Part shown: positions 1 through 8,640 of the stretch, one piece after another
Numbering within the stretch: the first letter of the stretch is position 1
Layout of the letters: every line of letters starts with the position of its first letter
DNA from: Glomus cerebriforme
Taxonomy: Eukaryota > Glomeromycota > Glomeromycetes > Glomerales > Glomeraceae
Assembly: GCA_003550305.1 (NCBI GenBank)
Contig: QKYT01000316.1
Location: 74,770-87,208 of the forward strand
DNA length: 12,439 nt
Reading direction: 5' to 3'
The notes under the pieces: generated by a model
Databases searched by the model: none
Seen by the model: the letters and a program-made list of their open reading frames with translations, nothing else
Told to the model about the DNA's origin: nothing
Position numbers and translations under genes: made by a program

Positions 1-1499
1 TACTTTTATCTCAGCCTATTCAAATAATTCATGAAAAAAAAATATAGTTCTAGGCTTATCCTTTATGCTAGGCCTATTTTTTTGATCATTTTTACCTTCT
101 TTTAATTTGCATAACATTCCATTAAAAAAATCTTTCACAGTATTGGAGATCATACTTCCTTTGGTCCAACAATATCCTATTGATTGAGTACTGTAAATTC
201 TTCACATTGAATAATTCCCGTCGTGTATAAAATATTATCAATCATGACATCCGAGCTTAAGTGCAGAATCGAGGAGTTGAAGTAATTTTATTGTTCCCAT
301 TATCTTATTTATTCATTAATAAAAATATCCATATTAGTCTTTCTATTTTTCTGGTGTTCATTTTTAACATTTTTCATCTCTGTTCACTTAGTGAATCATA
401 AAACTTTCTTAAATCCATAAAAAAAAATCCAATTTTCTTTTTGAAATTCATTGAGTCCACTTTCCCAAATTTTGGCATATAGGTGTTGGTATTATGTGAT
501 TTCATAATTAATCAATACAGTATATAAGTAAATGAGAAGAAATTCTAACCTAAACCAACCAGCCAGTTAGGAGATACTCAACTATCTGACTAGTTTTCCT
601 TGCCTGATACGAGAAAGTTCTCAATATACAGTATAAGGAAGATAAAGGGGAGTTTAGAAGGGTAGATAAAATAGTTAAGAAGTTAAGAGGAGCTTAAAAG
701 AGGTAGTTCATTTTAAAGAGGAAGTTTAAAAGGAGCAGTAGACTTTAAAAAGTTCATTTTAGGGAGAAAGTTCAAAGAGAGTAGTCTTCATTTTAGAGAG
801 AAAGTTGAGAATAGTTTTTAAAAATTGAATTTTGAGTAAGGGAATAAGAGAGAAAGTTAGGAGTAGAGATTGGAGGATTGGAGCAGAAAAATAAGTAAAA
901 TAAAAGTAGGGTATTTATATAATTAAGAATAATAAGAATATAAAAATGAGTCAAGGTTATAACGTACAATAATAAATTAAGCATGATATAGTCATATTAT
1001 GCAAATTTGACAGGTTTCCGGATCAATACGGAATATCTTAATTGTCAATATTTGGACATAAAATTACTCATATCAAGTGAATTAACTATTCCTAAAAGAT
1101 ATTTAAGATAAGGCCTAAATGGAAGCTTAATGAATAAAAAAAAAGTTGAGACGAACAGCCATTTTAAAATTATCACCTCAAAATACTAAAAATGATGCAT
1201 TTTTTTCGATTTTGTGTAGCTTTTTTATGAAAAAAAAGGAAATTTAGCTGAGATTAGCTGAATTAGAAATATAAGATAAAATATAGTTAAGTCACATTAC
1301 GGAATAATAAAAATCAGTGAGCAATTATATAATGCCTATGGCTTGTGAAAACTACTATTATTATTTTTATTACATGGAAAAATAGAAATAGCATTGTTGT
1401 TAGATGATGCAAAATTTCTACAAGATGAATATTACATAATCAAATTACTACACATAAAAAATCAGCAACATTAAGACACATTATAATCTGTTGTGTATG
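1..1499. other. AT-rich intergenic stretch, no gene seen
   Basis: I see no supportable coding region on either strand. The stretch holds A/T homopolymers, a purine-rich segment with short repeats (separate entry), and scattered near-palindromic ATACAGTAT words (about 516 and 625). The minus-strand open frame at 793-984 is only the complement of the purine-rich segment: its translation is nearly all L, I, Y, F, N and S and shows no domain. The right edge is the stop codon of the minus-strand Uma2-like pseudogene, so the last few hundred bases probably include its 3' flank. Confidence 0.6.
600..870. repeat. purine-rich degenerate short repeats
   Basis: The plus strand is strongly A/G-rich for about 270 bp. 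The 9-mer gagaaagtt occurs at 611, 764, 798 and 850. A longer unit, roughly (a/t)(g/c)ttcattttaRRgaGRaagtt, starts near 705, 751 and 785, giving spacings of about 46 and 34 bp. The copies differ in length and sequence, so this is a diverged tandem repeat rather than a clean satellite. Function is unknown. Confidence 0.55.
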
Positions 1500-2376
1500 T
1501 CATGTACGTCGTTTAAGCGCATGTTCCTTTTGGTAGTGTTTCAAGAAAGAGTGGTGAGTAGTAAAAGTTGCTGTACATTCAGGTCCGTTACAAGGAATAT
1601 TAGTGACATTATCATCTGATGAACCTGAATCTTGCTGTAAGCATTTCATGAAATAAATAAATGATAAGATCTAAAATAAAATCATCAATGATAAATCATC
1701 ACAACATACTTGCAAAATAGCTTCTTTAATCATATCAACATCCAAGATGAAGTCTGGAAGAATCTCTTGACCGCTAACCCTGGTATTCATAATTCTCCAT
1801 CCATGTTCATAATGACGTACAGTATTATTTTCATACTATCTCCATGAATGGTTATTTCCCTGTAGTTGGCCGTTATTATCTTGCCCGATGCTAACCAGAA
1901 ATCCTAACTCCACAGACGTTCCCAGTGCAAAGAATTCATTTCTAAATCTATCTTCAAATACTTGGAATTCTGTTTCACTTTGAATAAAATCAACCTCAAC
2001 AACAAATATTGGAGTAAATGGTTGTCCTTGAAAGGTCCAATTTTGCAATGCATTCAAGCTACAGGTCATTTGTCTTGGTGTGAATGCAACGTCTGGTGCT
2101 CGAATTGTTCTCACTTCCCAACATTGAAGTTAAAACCACCTTGAGACGAAGTGACTCCCATTTTGGTGCGTTTTGATGTTCCAGTTAGCTAACTGTCTCC
2201 CAATTTCTAAGGCAACTGTTTCTCTAGCATTAGGAGTCTGGGGCATTGGAATTAATTTTCCATTTTCATATTCGAAGAGGTTAGTCATTTATGTACTCAA
2301 ACTCTTCAAAGGTATAAACCTTCTTGAGGTCTAGATTTTCAAGATCCTCACAATAAACTTTAGACATGTTCGCCAT
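1500..2376 (-). pseudogene. broken Uma2 (DUF820)-like nuclease-domain gene with C-terminal C2H2 zinc finger
   Basis: Read on the minus strand from ATG 2376, homologous protein can be followed through three frameshifts and one stop. Frame 1 (MSKVYCEDLENL...TFEEFEYIND) ends at TAA 2281-2283. Frame 2 resumes at 2288 (NLFEYENGKLIPMP) and ends at 2130-2132. Frame 3 carries GVTSSQGGFNFNVG and ends at TGA 2111-2113. Frame 4, from 2114, carries RAPDVAF and FVVEVDF and ends at TAG 1836-1838. The same frame continues past that stop into GQEILPDFILDVDMI. These blocks, in this order, are the hallmarks of the Uma2/DUF820 PD-(D/E)XK fold: ENGKL, SSQGGF, PDVA, EV, then LPDF near the end. A 75-bp intron (1635-1709, donor GTATGT, acceptor CAG) joins in frame to an exon ending at TGA 1500-1502. 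That exon encodes one zinc finger, C-x4-C-x12-H-x4-H (PCNGPEC...HYQKEH). The undamaged protein would be about 265 residues. The usual Lys of the PD-(D/E)XK motif is not evident; an Arg (EDRFR) lies near its place. Alternative: assembly indels, though four lesions make that less likely. Confidence 0.8.
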
Positions 2377-2422
2377 TGTTGTAGGAATAGAGTATGAAAA
2401 TTTTTAATCCATTTTTAACAAC

Positions 2423-2428
2423 TTTATA
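2423..2428 (-). promoter_or_regulatory. TATA-like element upstream of the Uma2-like pseudogene
   Basis: The minus strand reads TATAAA here, 47-52 bp before the ATG at 2376. The position resembles the TATA-like elements of the BTB-TLDc and kinase loci, but chance occurrence is easy in such AT-rich DNA. Confidence 0.3.
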
Positions 2429-2861
2429 TTACACAAGTGAATAAGCCAATGATTTACTTCCTATTGAAGATGTAAGTAATCCCTTAATAATATTATATCC
2501 GATGTATGACGTAATAGCGGTCAAGAAAAGAACACCAGTAACAGAAAAGAAATAAAAGTGGTAAAAGAAATGCTTTAGATAAGTAATAATCTCAAATAGT
2601 AAATTCAGGTATCTTAATAATCACAACAGATCACAAATGCAATAAAAATTACAAGAAGGATAGATATGATATTGATAAAACTTTCTTTATAAATAAAAAA
2701 AGAAGACATTAAATACTTATTATTATATAAATTATAAGTTATGACATCAGTTAATTAATTGATTTTGTACACTTTTTTTATGCATCATTAAATTTACTAG
2801 AGTTCGAAGGTATATATATTTACATATGAAAAGACTATTATATAAACAATAATTTAAAAAA

Positions 2862-2990
2862 GTGGAGGTAGCAAGCGAAATGTATGATGCTATCAAAGAG
2901 GGAGGAAGTATGCAGATCCTAGGCCATTTAATGCGAGTCCCAGCATCAAGTTATTTCTTTACTATTTCACATTTACGAAAATATCTATAA
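2862..2990 (+). other. short coding-like island, unassigned
   Basis: A plus-strand frame is open from GTG 2862 (first ATG 2880) to TAA 2988-2990, giving 36 residues from the ATG. It includes EMYDAIKEGGSMQILGHLM. The base composition is clearly less AT-rich than the flanks, and the peptide composition is protein-like rather than the usual K/N/I/Y output of this DNA. No family was recognised. It may be a leftover exon of a decayed gene, or chance. Confidence 0.2.
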
Positions 2991-3183
2991 CTAATTTGTT
3001 ATTATTAATTATGTGATTCTCACTCCCACACTCTTTTACTTTACTAGATTTCCAAAATAAATTATCCCACCCATATCTACGCCTATCTATATCACTACCA
3101 CCCACACAGACTATGTAAAATAATATTCCCTGAAAGAGAATTTCGCTGAGATCAAGTAATTTTGAGACTACAACGATTCTGCA

Positions 3184-3217
3184 CCAAACATCAAGAATTC
3201 AGCACCAAGATGTTTGG
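3184..3217. repeat. small inverted repeat downstream of the BTB-TLDc gene
   Basis: ccaaacatc (3184-3192) is complementary to gatgtttgg (3209-3217) across a 16-bp loop. The direct repeat ttcWgcaccaa overlaps it. It lies about 95-125 bp past the stop codon at 3311, so it could form a hairpin in the 3' flank. No function is claimed. Confidence 0.35.
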
Positions 3218-3310
3218 CTATAGAAGTTAATAAGTAACATAATCAAATAAAATTCAAACAAATCTGGGACATTCTTCCTAAACAGAAAACCATCATCTTA
3301 CCATTATGTT

Positions 3311-4840
3311 TTATGAATTAATTTTAAAATTTGTTATAACTTGAAAAACTTCATAATCATCTACTAATATTCTTCTTCCAGTTGGAATATTATCAATCGT
3401 AGGATAATAATATGAATAATTACACGTAATCGTCCAAATATTACAATTATTATAACAATAAAAATGACTACTAAATATTGGACCATGCCCTAAATAACAA
3501 CCTATGGAATTTACACCATTGCTATAACTTACTTTTGCAGTTTTTGTGTTCATCTTATCTACTAAAGAGAATATAAAACTATTTCTTGTTAACTTATATC
3601 TATTACTTAAATCCCATTCTAATGGATTATATCCTCCAATTATTTGTTCTGATTCCTTAAGTTTTATTATAACTATAGTAGCTCCTTTATTATCACATTT
3701 TTCATGAAATGCTTCGGGTGTATTACCATCTCTGCTAGCTCTATATAAAAGTTGAAATTTATATGGAATGGATCTAATGTATTCATTTCCTGCATCTTTT
3801 TTATCAATCCAATTTGCAAAAAGTACAAGATGATTTTGAATTTGATCTAATTGATCGATAAAAACAGAATCAAAATAATGATTTGGACATCTTGGTAAAT
3901 TTTTGAGAGTTGGTATATATCCAGAAACCTTATGAAATTTTGTAATATCAACCTTTAATTCTTTAGGTAAAATTTCTTCATATGGACTAACTTTTTTAAA
4001 ATAATCTTCAGATGATATTTCATAAAATCTAATTAAAGGAATAAATTTGTAAAGAATTCTTTGAAAATGATTAAAATTTTCTTGATTCCATTTAGAGACG
4101 TCATGATTAATAAGTGTTTGTTCTTGTGCCAATCCCCATTTAATTAAATTATCCCAAATTTCAATTTCAGTTAAGTTTAAATCATCTTGATTTAAAATAT
4201 CTTCCAATATAGGAGCGGGTAAATCATTAAAATTATTAGAATCAAATAAAATTTTAGGTTCAAAACTGATTGTTTCTAAACAAAATTTTTGTAAATTATT
4301 AAGAGCTTTATCATAATGAATCGTTTTAAGAATCTCAATAGGATTATTTTTTAAGAATTCCTTACGATTATTTATATTATTGAATAAAAAATTTTGAATA
4401 TATTCATAAAGTTTATATAATCCAAGTTCATCAATAGCTATCAATAATTTTAAAATATCCAACCCATTCTTGATGTTTAAATTTATTTTTCCACAATATA
4501 AATATCTACAAAAAAAAAAAATTTATTTAGTTTATTCATTACAATAGTTTTAATTAATAAATAGAAATATAATAAATAACCTGAGAATAATTTCAAAAAT
4601 ATGTGGCAATATATTAGGTTTTTTAAATATGTATTTTCCATCTTTTTTTTCCGCCCAATTTGAAGAAAATGCGGCACGAAAATAATCTGATTGACAACAA
4701 AGTACAAGAGAATGAGCATAAATTTCTTTCATATTTTGTTCAACACCAACCTGTATGATAACATCATAATTTTCTTTTGATTCTAATAAATTTTCATAAT
4801 TTTCTATAACTTCCAAAATTATTGGTTCCATTTCCCTCAT
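3311..4840 (-). CDS. BTB-BACK-TLDc domain protein, two exons
   Basis: Exon 1 is 4581-4840 and exon 2 is 3311-4505. The 75-bp intron (4506-4580) has a GTTATT donor and a T-rich tract ending in TAG. Joined, they give 1455 nt, or 484 residues, in frame. An N-terminal BTB/POZ domain covers about residues 24-120 (YDVIIQVG, YAHSLVLCCQSDYFRAAFSS, and after the splice YLYCGKINL). A BACK-like helical segment follows at about 130-235 (LPAPILEDILNQDDL, EIWDNLIKWG). A TLDc domain covers about 300-475 (FQLLYRASRDGNTPEAFHEK, IIGGYNPLEW, SFIFSL, ending DDYEVFQVI). BTB-BACK proteins usually dimerise and act as Cullin-3 ubiquitin-ligase adaptors. TLDc domains occur in oxidation-resistance proteins and V-ATPase regulators. 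The target here is unknown. The family is hugely expanded in Glomeromycotina. Without splicing, exon 1 runs into a stop at 4550, so the splice is needed. It is the only main gene in the window that reads undamaged, and a TATA-like element lies 53-70 bp upstream. Confidence 0.9.
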
Positions 4841-4892
4841 TTTTTATTTTTTTTAGAAAATTTAAAAAATTAAAAAAAAAAAAATAGAAATA

Positions 4893-4910
4893 GTTTGTTT
4901 ATAAATAATG
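4893..4910 (-). promoter_or_regulatory. TATA-like core promoter of the BTB-TLDc gene
   Basis: The minus strand reads CATTATTTATAAACAAAC, centred about 60 bp upstream of the ATG at 4840 and followed by a T-rich tract. It matches the element upstream of the kinase locus at 16 of 18 positions and at nearly the same distance from the ATG. This supports a core-promoter role without proving it. Confidence 0.45.
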
Positions 4911-5643
4911 TAACGGTAACTATGTAATATTTGTGTGACCGGATCAAATGATGCGGAAATTGATTTTTCCGGCCGAAAATCATTTGATCAACTCCATAAA
5001 TCCTTTAAAGGGAAATCTATTTTTATATCAATGATAAGCCGAAAAAAATAGTTAATAACATAAAATTTATATTTTATTTTATTTTCAACATAAAATTTAT
5101 CTTCATAAATATTGGATTTACAATTCTTTTTATGAGCAATATAAACTAGAATAGTCGTAGAATAATCTTTTAGTTTTTAATAATACAAAATTTGAGCTTT
5201 GAAGATAAATATACTGTACGATAATAAAAATTATTGTAACAAAGGATATCCCAAAACCTAAATTTTAATTTCGGACTTTCCTAATTTGAATTTGATTTGG
5301 GATGATCAATATCGAAGTGATCGTATCCTAAATCTAACCTAAAATCGGATTTAAGATATGGTATTATACTGTGCCTATTGTTAAAGATTTGAAGGATTGA
5401 TATTACAACAAATCATTAATTTTTTATTATTAAAATAATGGTTATAATGCTAATAAAAATTCTTACAAGAAATTTCAAGATGGTAAACCACAGTACATCA
5501 TTATAGTCGTAAGTTAGAAAATATTTTTTCATGATTATTGACTAATAATACTAATAAAAAATATTACAGTCATTTTTTCCTTTAGGACATTTTGCAACCA
5601 ATTAATAATTTAAAAAAAAAATAAAAAATTTTCTTTATTAATT
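4911..5643. other. intergenic DNA with small hairpins
   Basis: No gene is seen. The stretch contains the hairpin at 4942-4989 (separate entry), a direct repeat aacataaaatttat at 5057 and 5087 (30 bp apart), and an imperfect stem at 5294-5334 (gatttgggatgatca facing tgatcgtatcctaaatc). These look like small decayed repeats. The rest is AT-rich and featureless. Confidence 0.5.
4942..4989. repeat. 48-bp hairpin with 11-bp perfect arms
   Basis: gatcaaatgat (4942-4952) pairs perfectly with atcatttgatc (4979-4989). Inside lie further complementary bits (cggaaa facing tttccg) and the palindromic word ccgg. It lies 100-150 bp upstream of the BTB-TLDc ATG, so it could be a small repeat element or a regulatory palindrome. 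No target-site duplication is evident. Confidence 0.5.
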
Positions 5644-5922
5644 TCCCTATGAAAAAAGAATGTCCGGAAATTGCCACCAAAATTGTCCGGGTGCGTCCGG
5701 AAAATGTCCCACACGTCCAGGAAATGTCCGGAAAACCGCAATATTCCGGACACTGAGACATTAACTCGCCTAGACATTTTCAGGACGTTTTCTAAAATAT
5801 TGCAATATCTCAACGTCCGGAATATTGCGATTTTCCGGACATTTTCTGGACATGTGGAACATTTTCCGGACGCACCCGGACAATTTTGGTGGCAATTTCC
5901 GGACATTCTTTTTTCATAGGGA
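5644..5922. mobile_element. foldback/MITE-like element rich in TCCGGA, 119-bp inverted arms
   Basis: The left arm 5644-5762 is the reverse complement of 5804-5922 without any gap. The outer 62 bp (tccctatgaaaaaagaat onward) are perfect and the rest has about seven mismatches, most of them transitions. A 41-bp centre (5763-5803) separates the arms. The arms repeat tgtccggaaa-type words many times, and the centre carries related words. The element is much richer in GC than its surroundings. Open frames on both strands here (5610-5906 minus, 5671-5919 plus) simply read through the palindrome and repeat C/P/F/R-rich peptides, so I do not call them genes. Non-autonomous DNA transposons (foldback or MITE type) have this form. 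The flanks share an imperfect tttctttNatt word (about 5627 and 5923), a possible but unclear target duplication. No transposase is present. Confidence 0.75.
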
Positions 5923-6396
5923 TTTCTTTGATTATTATAATATTATATCTTAAATTAACCTAGTGTATTTTTTAGATAATACTACAATGAAGACAAATTC
6001 AATTAATTTTTTTTTTAGAATAATTAATTTGAATTTACTAAAATTCAATTAGTTAAAATGAAAAATCGTGTATTTTAATTTAAAATAAAGCAAAATCGTA
6101 ACTAAAAATTATTTAAATTTTTTAGCGTAAATTAAAATATTAATACTATTAATGGGCCATGTTAATGTATTTTGACAAAAAAAACTTTGAATAAATCATT
6201 AGGACTTCTTATTAGATTATACATAAAAAGAGTAAGGTACTTGCCTTATGATAGTTCCTCTTGAAAGTCAAATTAATCTATAGTGTGTGTTTCCAATCAA
6301 TTCTTCCATTAATGCAAGTGTAAAAAACATATATATCTTTTTGCGTTGCTGAATCTACTTTCTCATACTCTTCACTCTTCAGGGTATATATGTTGT

Positions 6397-6532
6397 GCGT
6401 CAGGTGTCGATTTGCGTCAACTGACAGCTGACGCGTGTCAGATGACTAAGATGACTATTCTGGCCAAACTTTCTTAAGGCATTATAAAGAGCCCAAATGG
6501 GTCCATAATTTAGGCCGGTCGACACCTGACGC
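6397..6532. repeat. 136-bp segment with 14-bp terminal inverted repeats
   Basis: gcgtcaggtgtcga (6397-6410) is perfectly complementary to tcgacacctgacgc (6519-6532). Next to the left end lies an almost perfect 21-bp palindrome built from gcgtca and tgacgc (6414-6434), and the word gcgtca/tgacgc recurs several times. The form suggests a small non-autonomous transposable element or a protein-binding cluster. I see no target-site duplication and no coding capacity. Confidence 0.5.
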
Positions 6533-7031
6533 TAAGATGTGCAAAATTTGATAAGATTGACTCTTGTGGCAAATAATATCGAGAAACGTATCGGAAATGT
6601 TACATTCCATGCATAAATACATGATCTCCTTACAGTTGCTTTCTTTTCACATACGTGATGACGTGCGTGTTTTAAAATTTAAAACAGTTTTTTGCTATCC
6701 ATAGTCAAGATTCATTCATTTGCGTCCATTTATTGATAATATGAATTAATAGATAATAAAGCAAATTATAGTCACTTAATATTTGTTATGATAAAAAAAT
6801 GTATTTTCATATCCTTAATCTTAAATTAAATTACGCAACCAGAGAACCAATCCATCAATTTATAATAATGTGGTAACCATTATGCTTATGAAATATTAAC
6901 AATAGTGGCAGCTATGATAGTAGTAAACGCTAAGAAGTATTTAGTTATTTGATTTGTATCTTAAGGAATTTATTAATTAATTATTTTTAATAATAAATAA
7001 AAGTGGTGGCAACATAATTAAAAATTAATAG

Positions 7032-7271
7032 GTATAAAGTTGAAGATGCTGGTAGGGATGAAGCATCAAATCGCTCTGGAAAGTAAGTTTTATCATTATA
7101 AACCGTACTTTTTTAAATTTATCTAATATTTATCATAATACTATTTCACCAGACGATTCTTTATCACATTCATTGATTCCAAATCCTGCTGATATTCATC
7201 CACAACGGGAGTCAATTTTATTCCACCAACTAAATTATCATTATCATCACAACACCGAGCTTATTTATTAA
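7032..7271 (+). other. possible two-exon coding remnant, unassigned
   Basis: A plus-strand exon-like stretch (7032-7082, reading YKVEDAGRDEASNRSGK) follows an AATAG acceptor-like site and ends at a strong GTAAGT donor. A 70-bp intron-like gap ends in TTTCACCAG at 7152. The next stretch is open to TAA 7269-7271 and contains DSLSHSLIPNPADIHPQRES. Both peptides are hydrophilic and protein-like, and the intron length fits the others here. The two best frames do not join in phase, so this would be a damaged fragment. In the joinable frame, exon 1 reads MLVGMKHQIALE instead. No family was recognised. Confidence 0.25.
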
Positions 7272-7374
7272 CCTTGAAGAATGATAATACACAAAATATG
7301 TAGATATGCAATTCGTTCTTGAAAATTCACCAGATATGAAATGAAAAGATAAAAGTTAATACATAAATAATATC

Positions 7375-7390
7375 ACCATAAATTTATGGT
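7375..7390. repeat. perfect 16-bp palindrome
   Basis: accataaatttatggt equals its own reverse complement. It is probably incidental in AT-rich DNA; no neighbouring gene is obviously controlled by it. Confidence 0.4.
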
Positions 7391-7806
7391 AAAAAAACAA
7401 ATACATTAACAAATTTTAAAAATTAAAATTATATAATATTGCGTGTCAAATGCCAAGATAAGTACTACCTTTACTCTATAAAGCCACATTTTGAAAATTA
7501 TTTTAAATGAATTTTTTATATTAATGTGCATTGAATATTAAAGTATGTATTCAAGGAACAATACATATTTTTTAATTAATGTTTTTTAACGTAAAATAAA
7601 AAAATTAAACAAGGTTTTAAACAAAAAAAAAACAATAAATTATAAAATCTTTAATTATTAGTTTAATTAGTTTAATTATAATAAGTCGATAAAATTGACC
7701 AAAAAACTACATTACATAAAAAAAAATTCTAAATTTTCGCCCCAATTAATTTTTTCTCCTTTCCTTTCTATTTACCATACCTAAATATACATAAAAAAAT
7801 CAACCT

Positions 7807-8640
7807 TCACAATTTATATAATTGATTATCTCTTGCATCATCTAATCCTTCAACGTAATTATCCTCCCCCTTCTTACTTGCCTATTAAGTATTAACACCA
7901 ATATCATCTAATTCCTCATCTATTCTTATACTAGAATATCTTCTCGGTAGATTCTCAACGCTATTATTCAAACTATCTTTTCACTTTTTCCAAAGACCGT
8001 TAATCCACCACTTTCTCTGCTTCCTTACACCATCCCCACTCTGACTTTTAGTCTCATTTCCGATAGTATTATTACATTCAGCATAAGAAGTGGTAGGTAT
8101 GTTATCATCACCAATATTACCGGCTATATTATCTAATTCTGCAACACAAACATTAGGAAAAACACCTTCTTTTCCTGTATTCCTATTTATTCCTACAGTC
8201 CATCCATCATCAAATTTTCGTTTTGTTTCTATTGTATCATTTACAGATAACTCCAACTCATCGGGTAATTGTGCTGAATAAGGAAATATCACCACTACTG
8301 TGCTCACTACTTCATCACTTTTTCTCCCACCATCCAAAGCTATAGAATCCGGGTGAGACGATGGTGTTAAAGGAGATGAAGATGTAGGTTTATTTAAAGT
8401 TATATTCGGATTATTTACATTTAAATTGCTTCCCCTCCGTATTATACTTTTATTTCCTGTATTATATATATCATTGTAATGAGAATTATAATTAGCTCCT
8501 ACAAGATCCCCACTCATAGCTAAATCAACACCTTCAGCACTTATGCCAGCATTTGAAAGAGTATTGGGCACGCTACTATGTGAATGACTTTCAATAATTT
8601 CTGTGGTTGCTCCTCCATATTGATTATAATAATATCCTAA
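7807..8640 (-). pseudogene. C-terminal part of an SH3-domain protein with stop-interrupted tail
   Basis: The minus-strand frame is open through here down to TGA 7981-7983. An SH3 domain sits at about 8301-8134, with the usual landmarks in order: [10 protein letters not shown] (ALYDY-like), [10 protein letters not shown], the DDGW signature, and GVFPNVCV (G-x-FP). SH3 domains bind proline-rich peptides. Before it lies a Ser/Asn/Gly-rich, probably disordered stretch; after it a basic segment with [14 protein letters not shown]. In the same frame, beyond the TGA, protein-like sequence continues (DSLNNSVENLPRRYSSIRID) to TAA TAG at 7882-7887, and again (EDNYVEGLDDARDNQLYKL) to TGA 7807-7809. The natural C-terminus was therefore probably longer. 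No ATG start of its own exists upstream; the frame instead runs back into Sel1 repeats. I read it as the 3' end of an SH3 gene fused to the neighbouring decayed locus. The transcript could still give a truncated SH3 protein. Confidence 0.65.

Larger units (their letters stand above)
2377..3310. other. intergenic region between the Uma2-like pseudogene and the BTB-TLDc gene
   Basis: Mostly AT-rich DNA. The left part is the putative promoter of the pseudogene. The right part is the 3' flank of the BTB-TLDc gene, where a small hairpin lies about 95-125 bp beyond the stop codon. One GC-richer, coding-like island (2862-2990) is listed separately. I see no other gene. Confidence 0.55.
5923..7806. 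other. long gene-poor region
   Basis: No complete gene is visible. Entries within it are the inverted-end segment at 6397-6532, a possible two-exon plus-strand remnant at 7032-7271, and a 16-bp palindrome at 7375-7390. The segment 6230-6720 is less AT-rich than the rest but gives no convincing frame. The right edge adjoins the coding-like tail of the SH3 pseudogene. Confidence 0.5.

Noticed and set aside
793..984. Minus-strand open frame of 63 codons rich in L, Y, F, N
   Set aside because: It is the complement of a purine-rich low-complexity repeat and shows no domain or codon signal.
1962..2144. Plus-strand open frame opposite the Uma2-like pseudogene
   Set aside because: The minus strand carries ordered conserved Uma2 blocks; the plus frame is a shadow.
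3048..3150. Plus-strand open stretch after a CTAG acceptor-like site
   Set aside because: About 33 codons, with biased Y/H/P composition, no recognisable motif and no partner exon in phase.
4483..4719. Minus-strand open frame of 78 codons overlapping BTB exon 1 and the intron
   Set aside because: It is a different frame from the BTB domain and is mostly intronic, hydrophobic and lysine-rich low-complexity sequence.
5610..5919. Open frames on both strands across the foldback element
   Set aside because: They are generated by the inverted repeat and the iterated TCCGGA words. Both strands give similar repetitive peptides, so neither looks like a gene.
8090..8281. Plus-strand open frame opposite the SH3 domain
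   Set aside because: It lies entirely antisense to the clear SH3 signature and has no features of its own.
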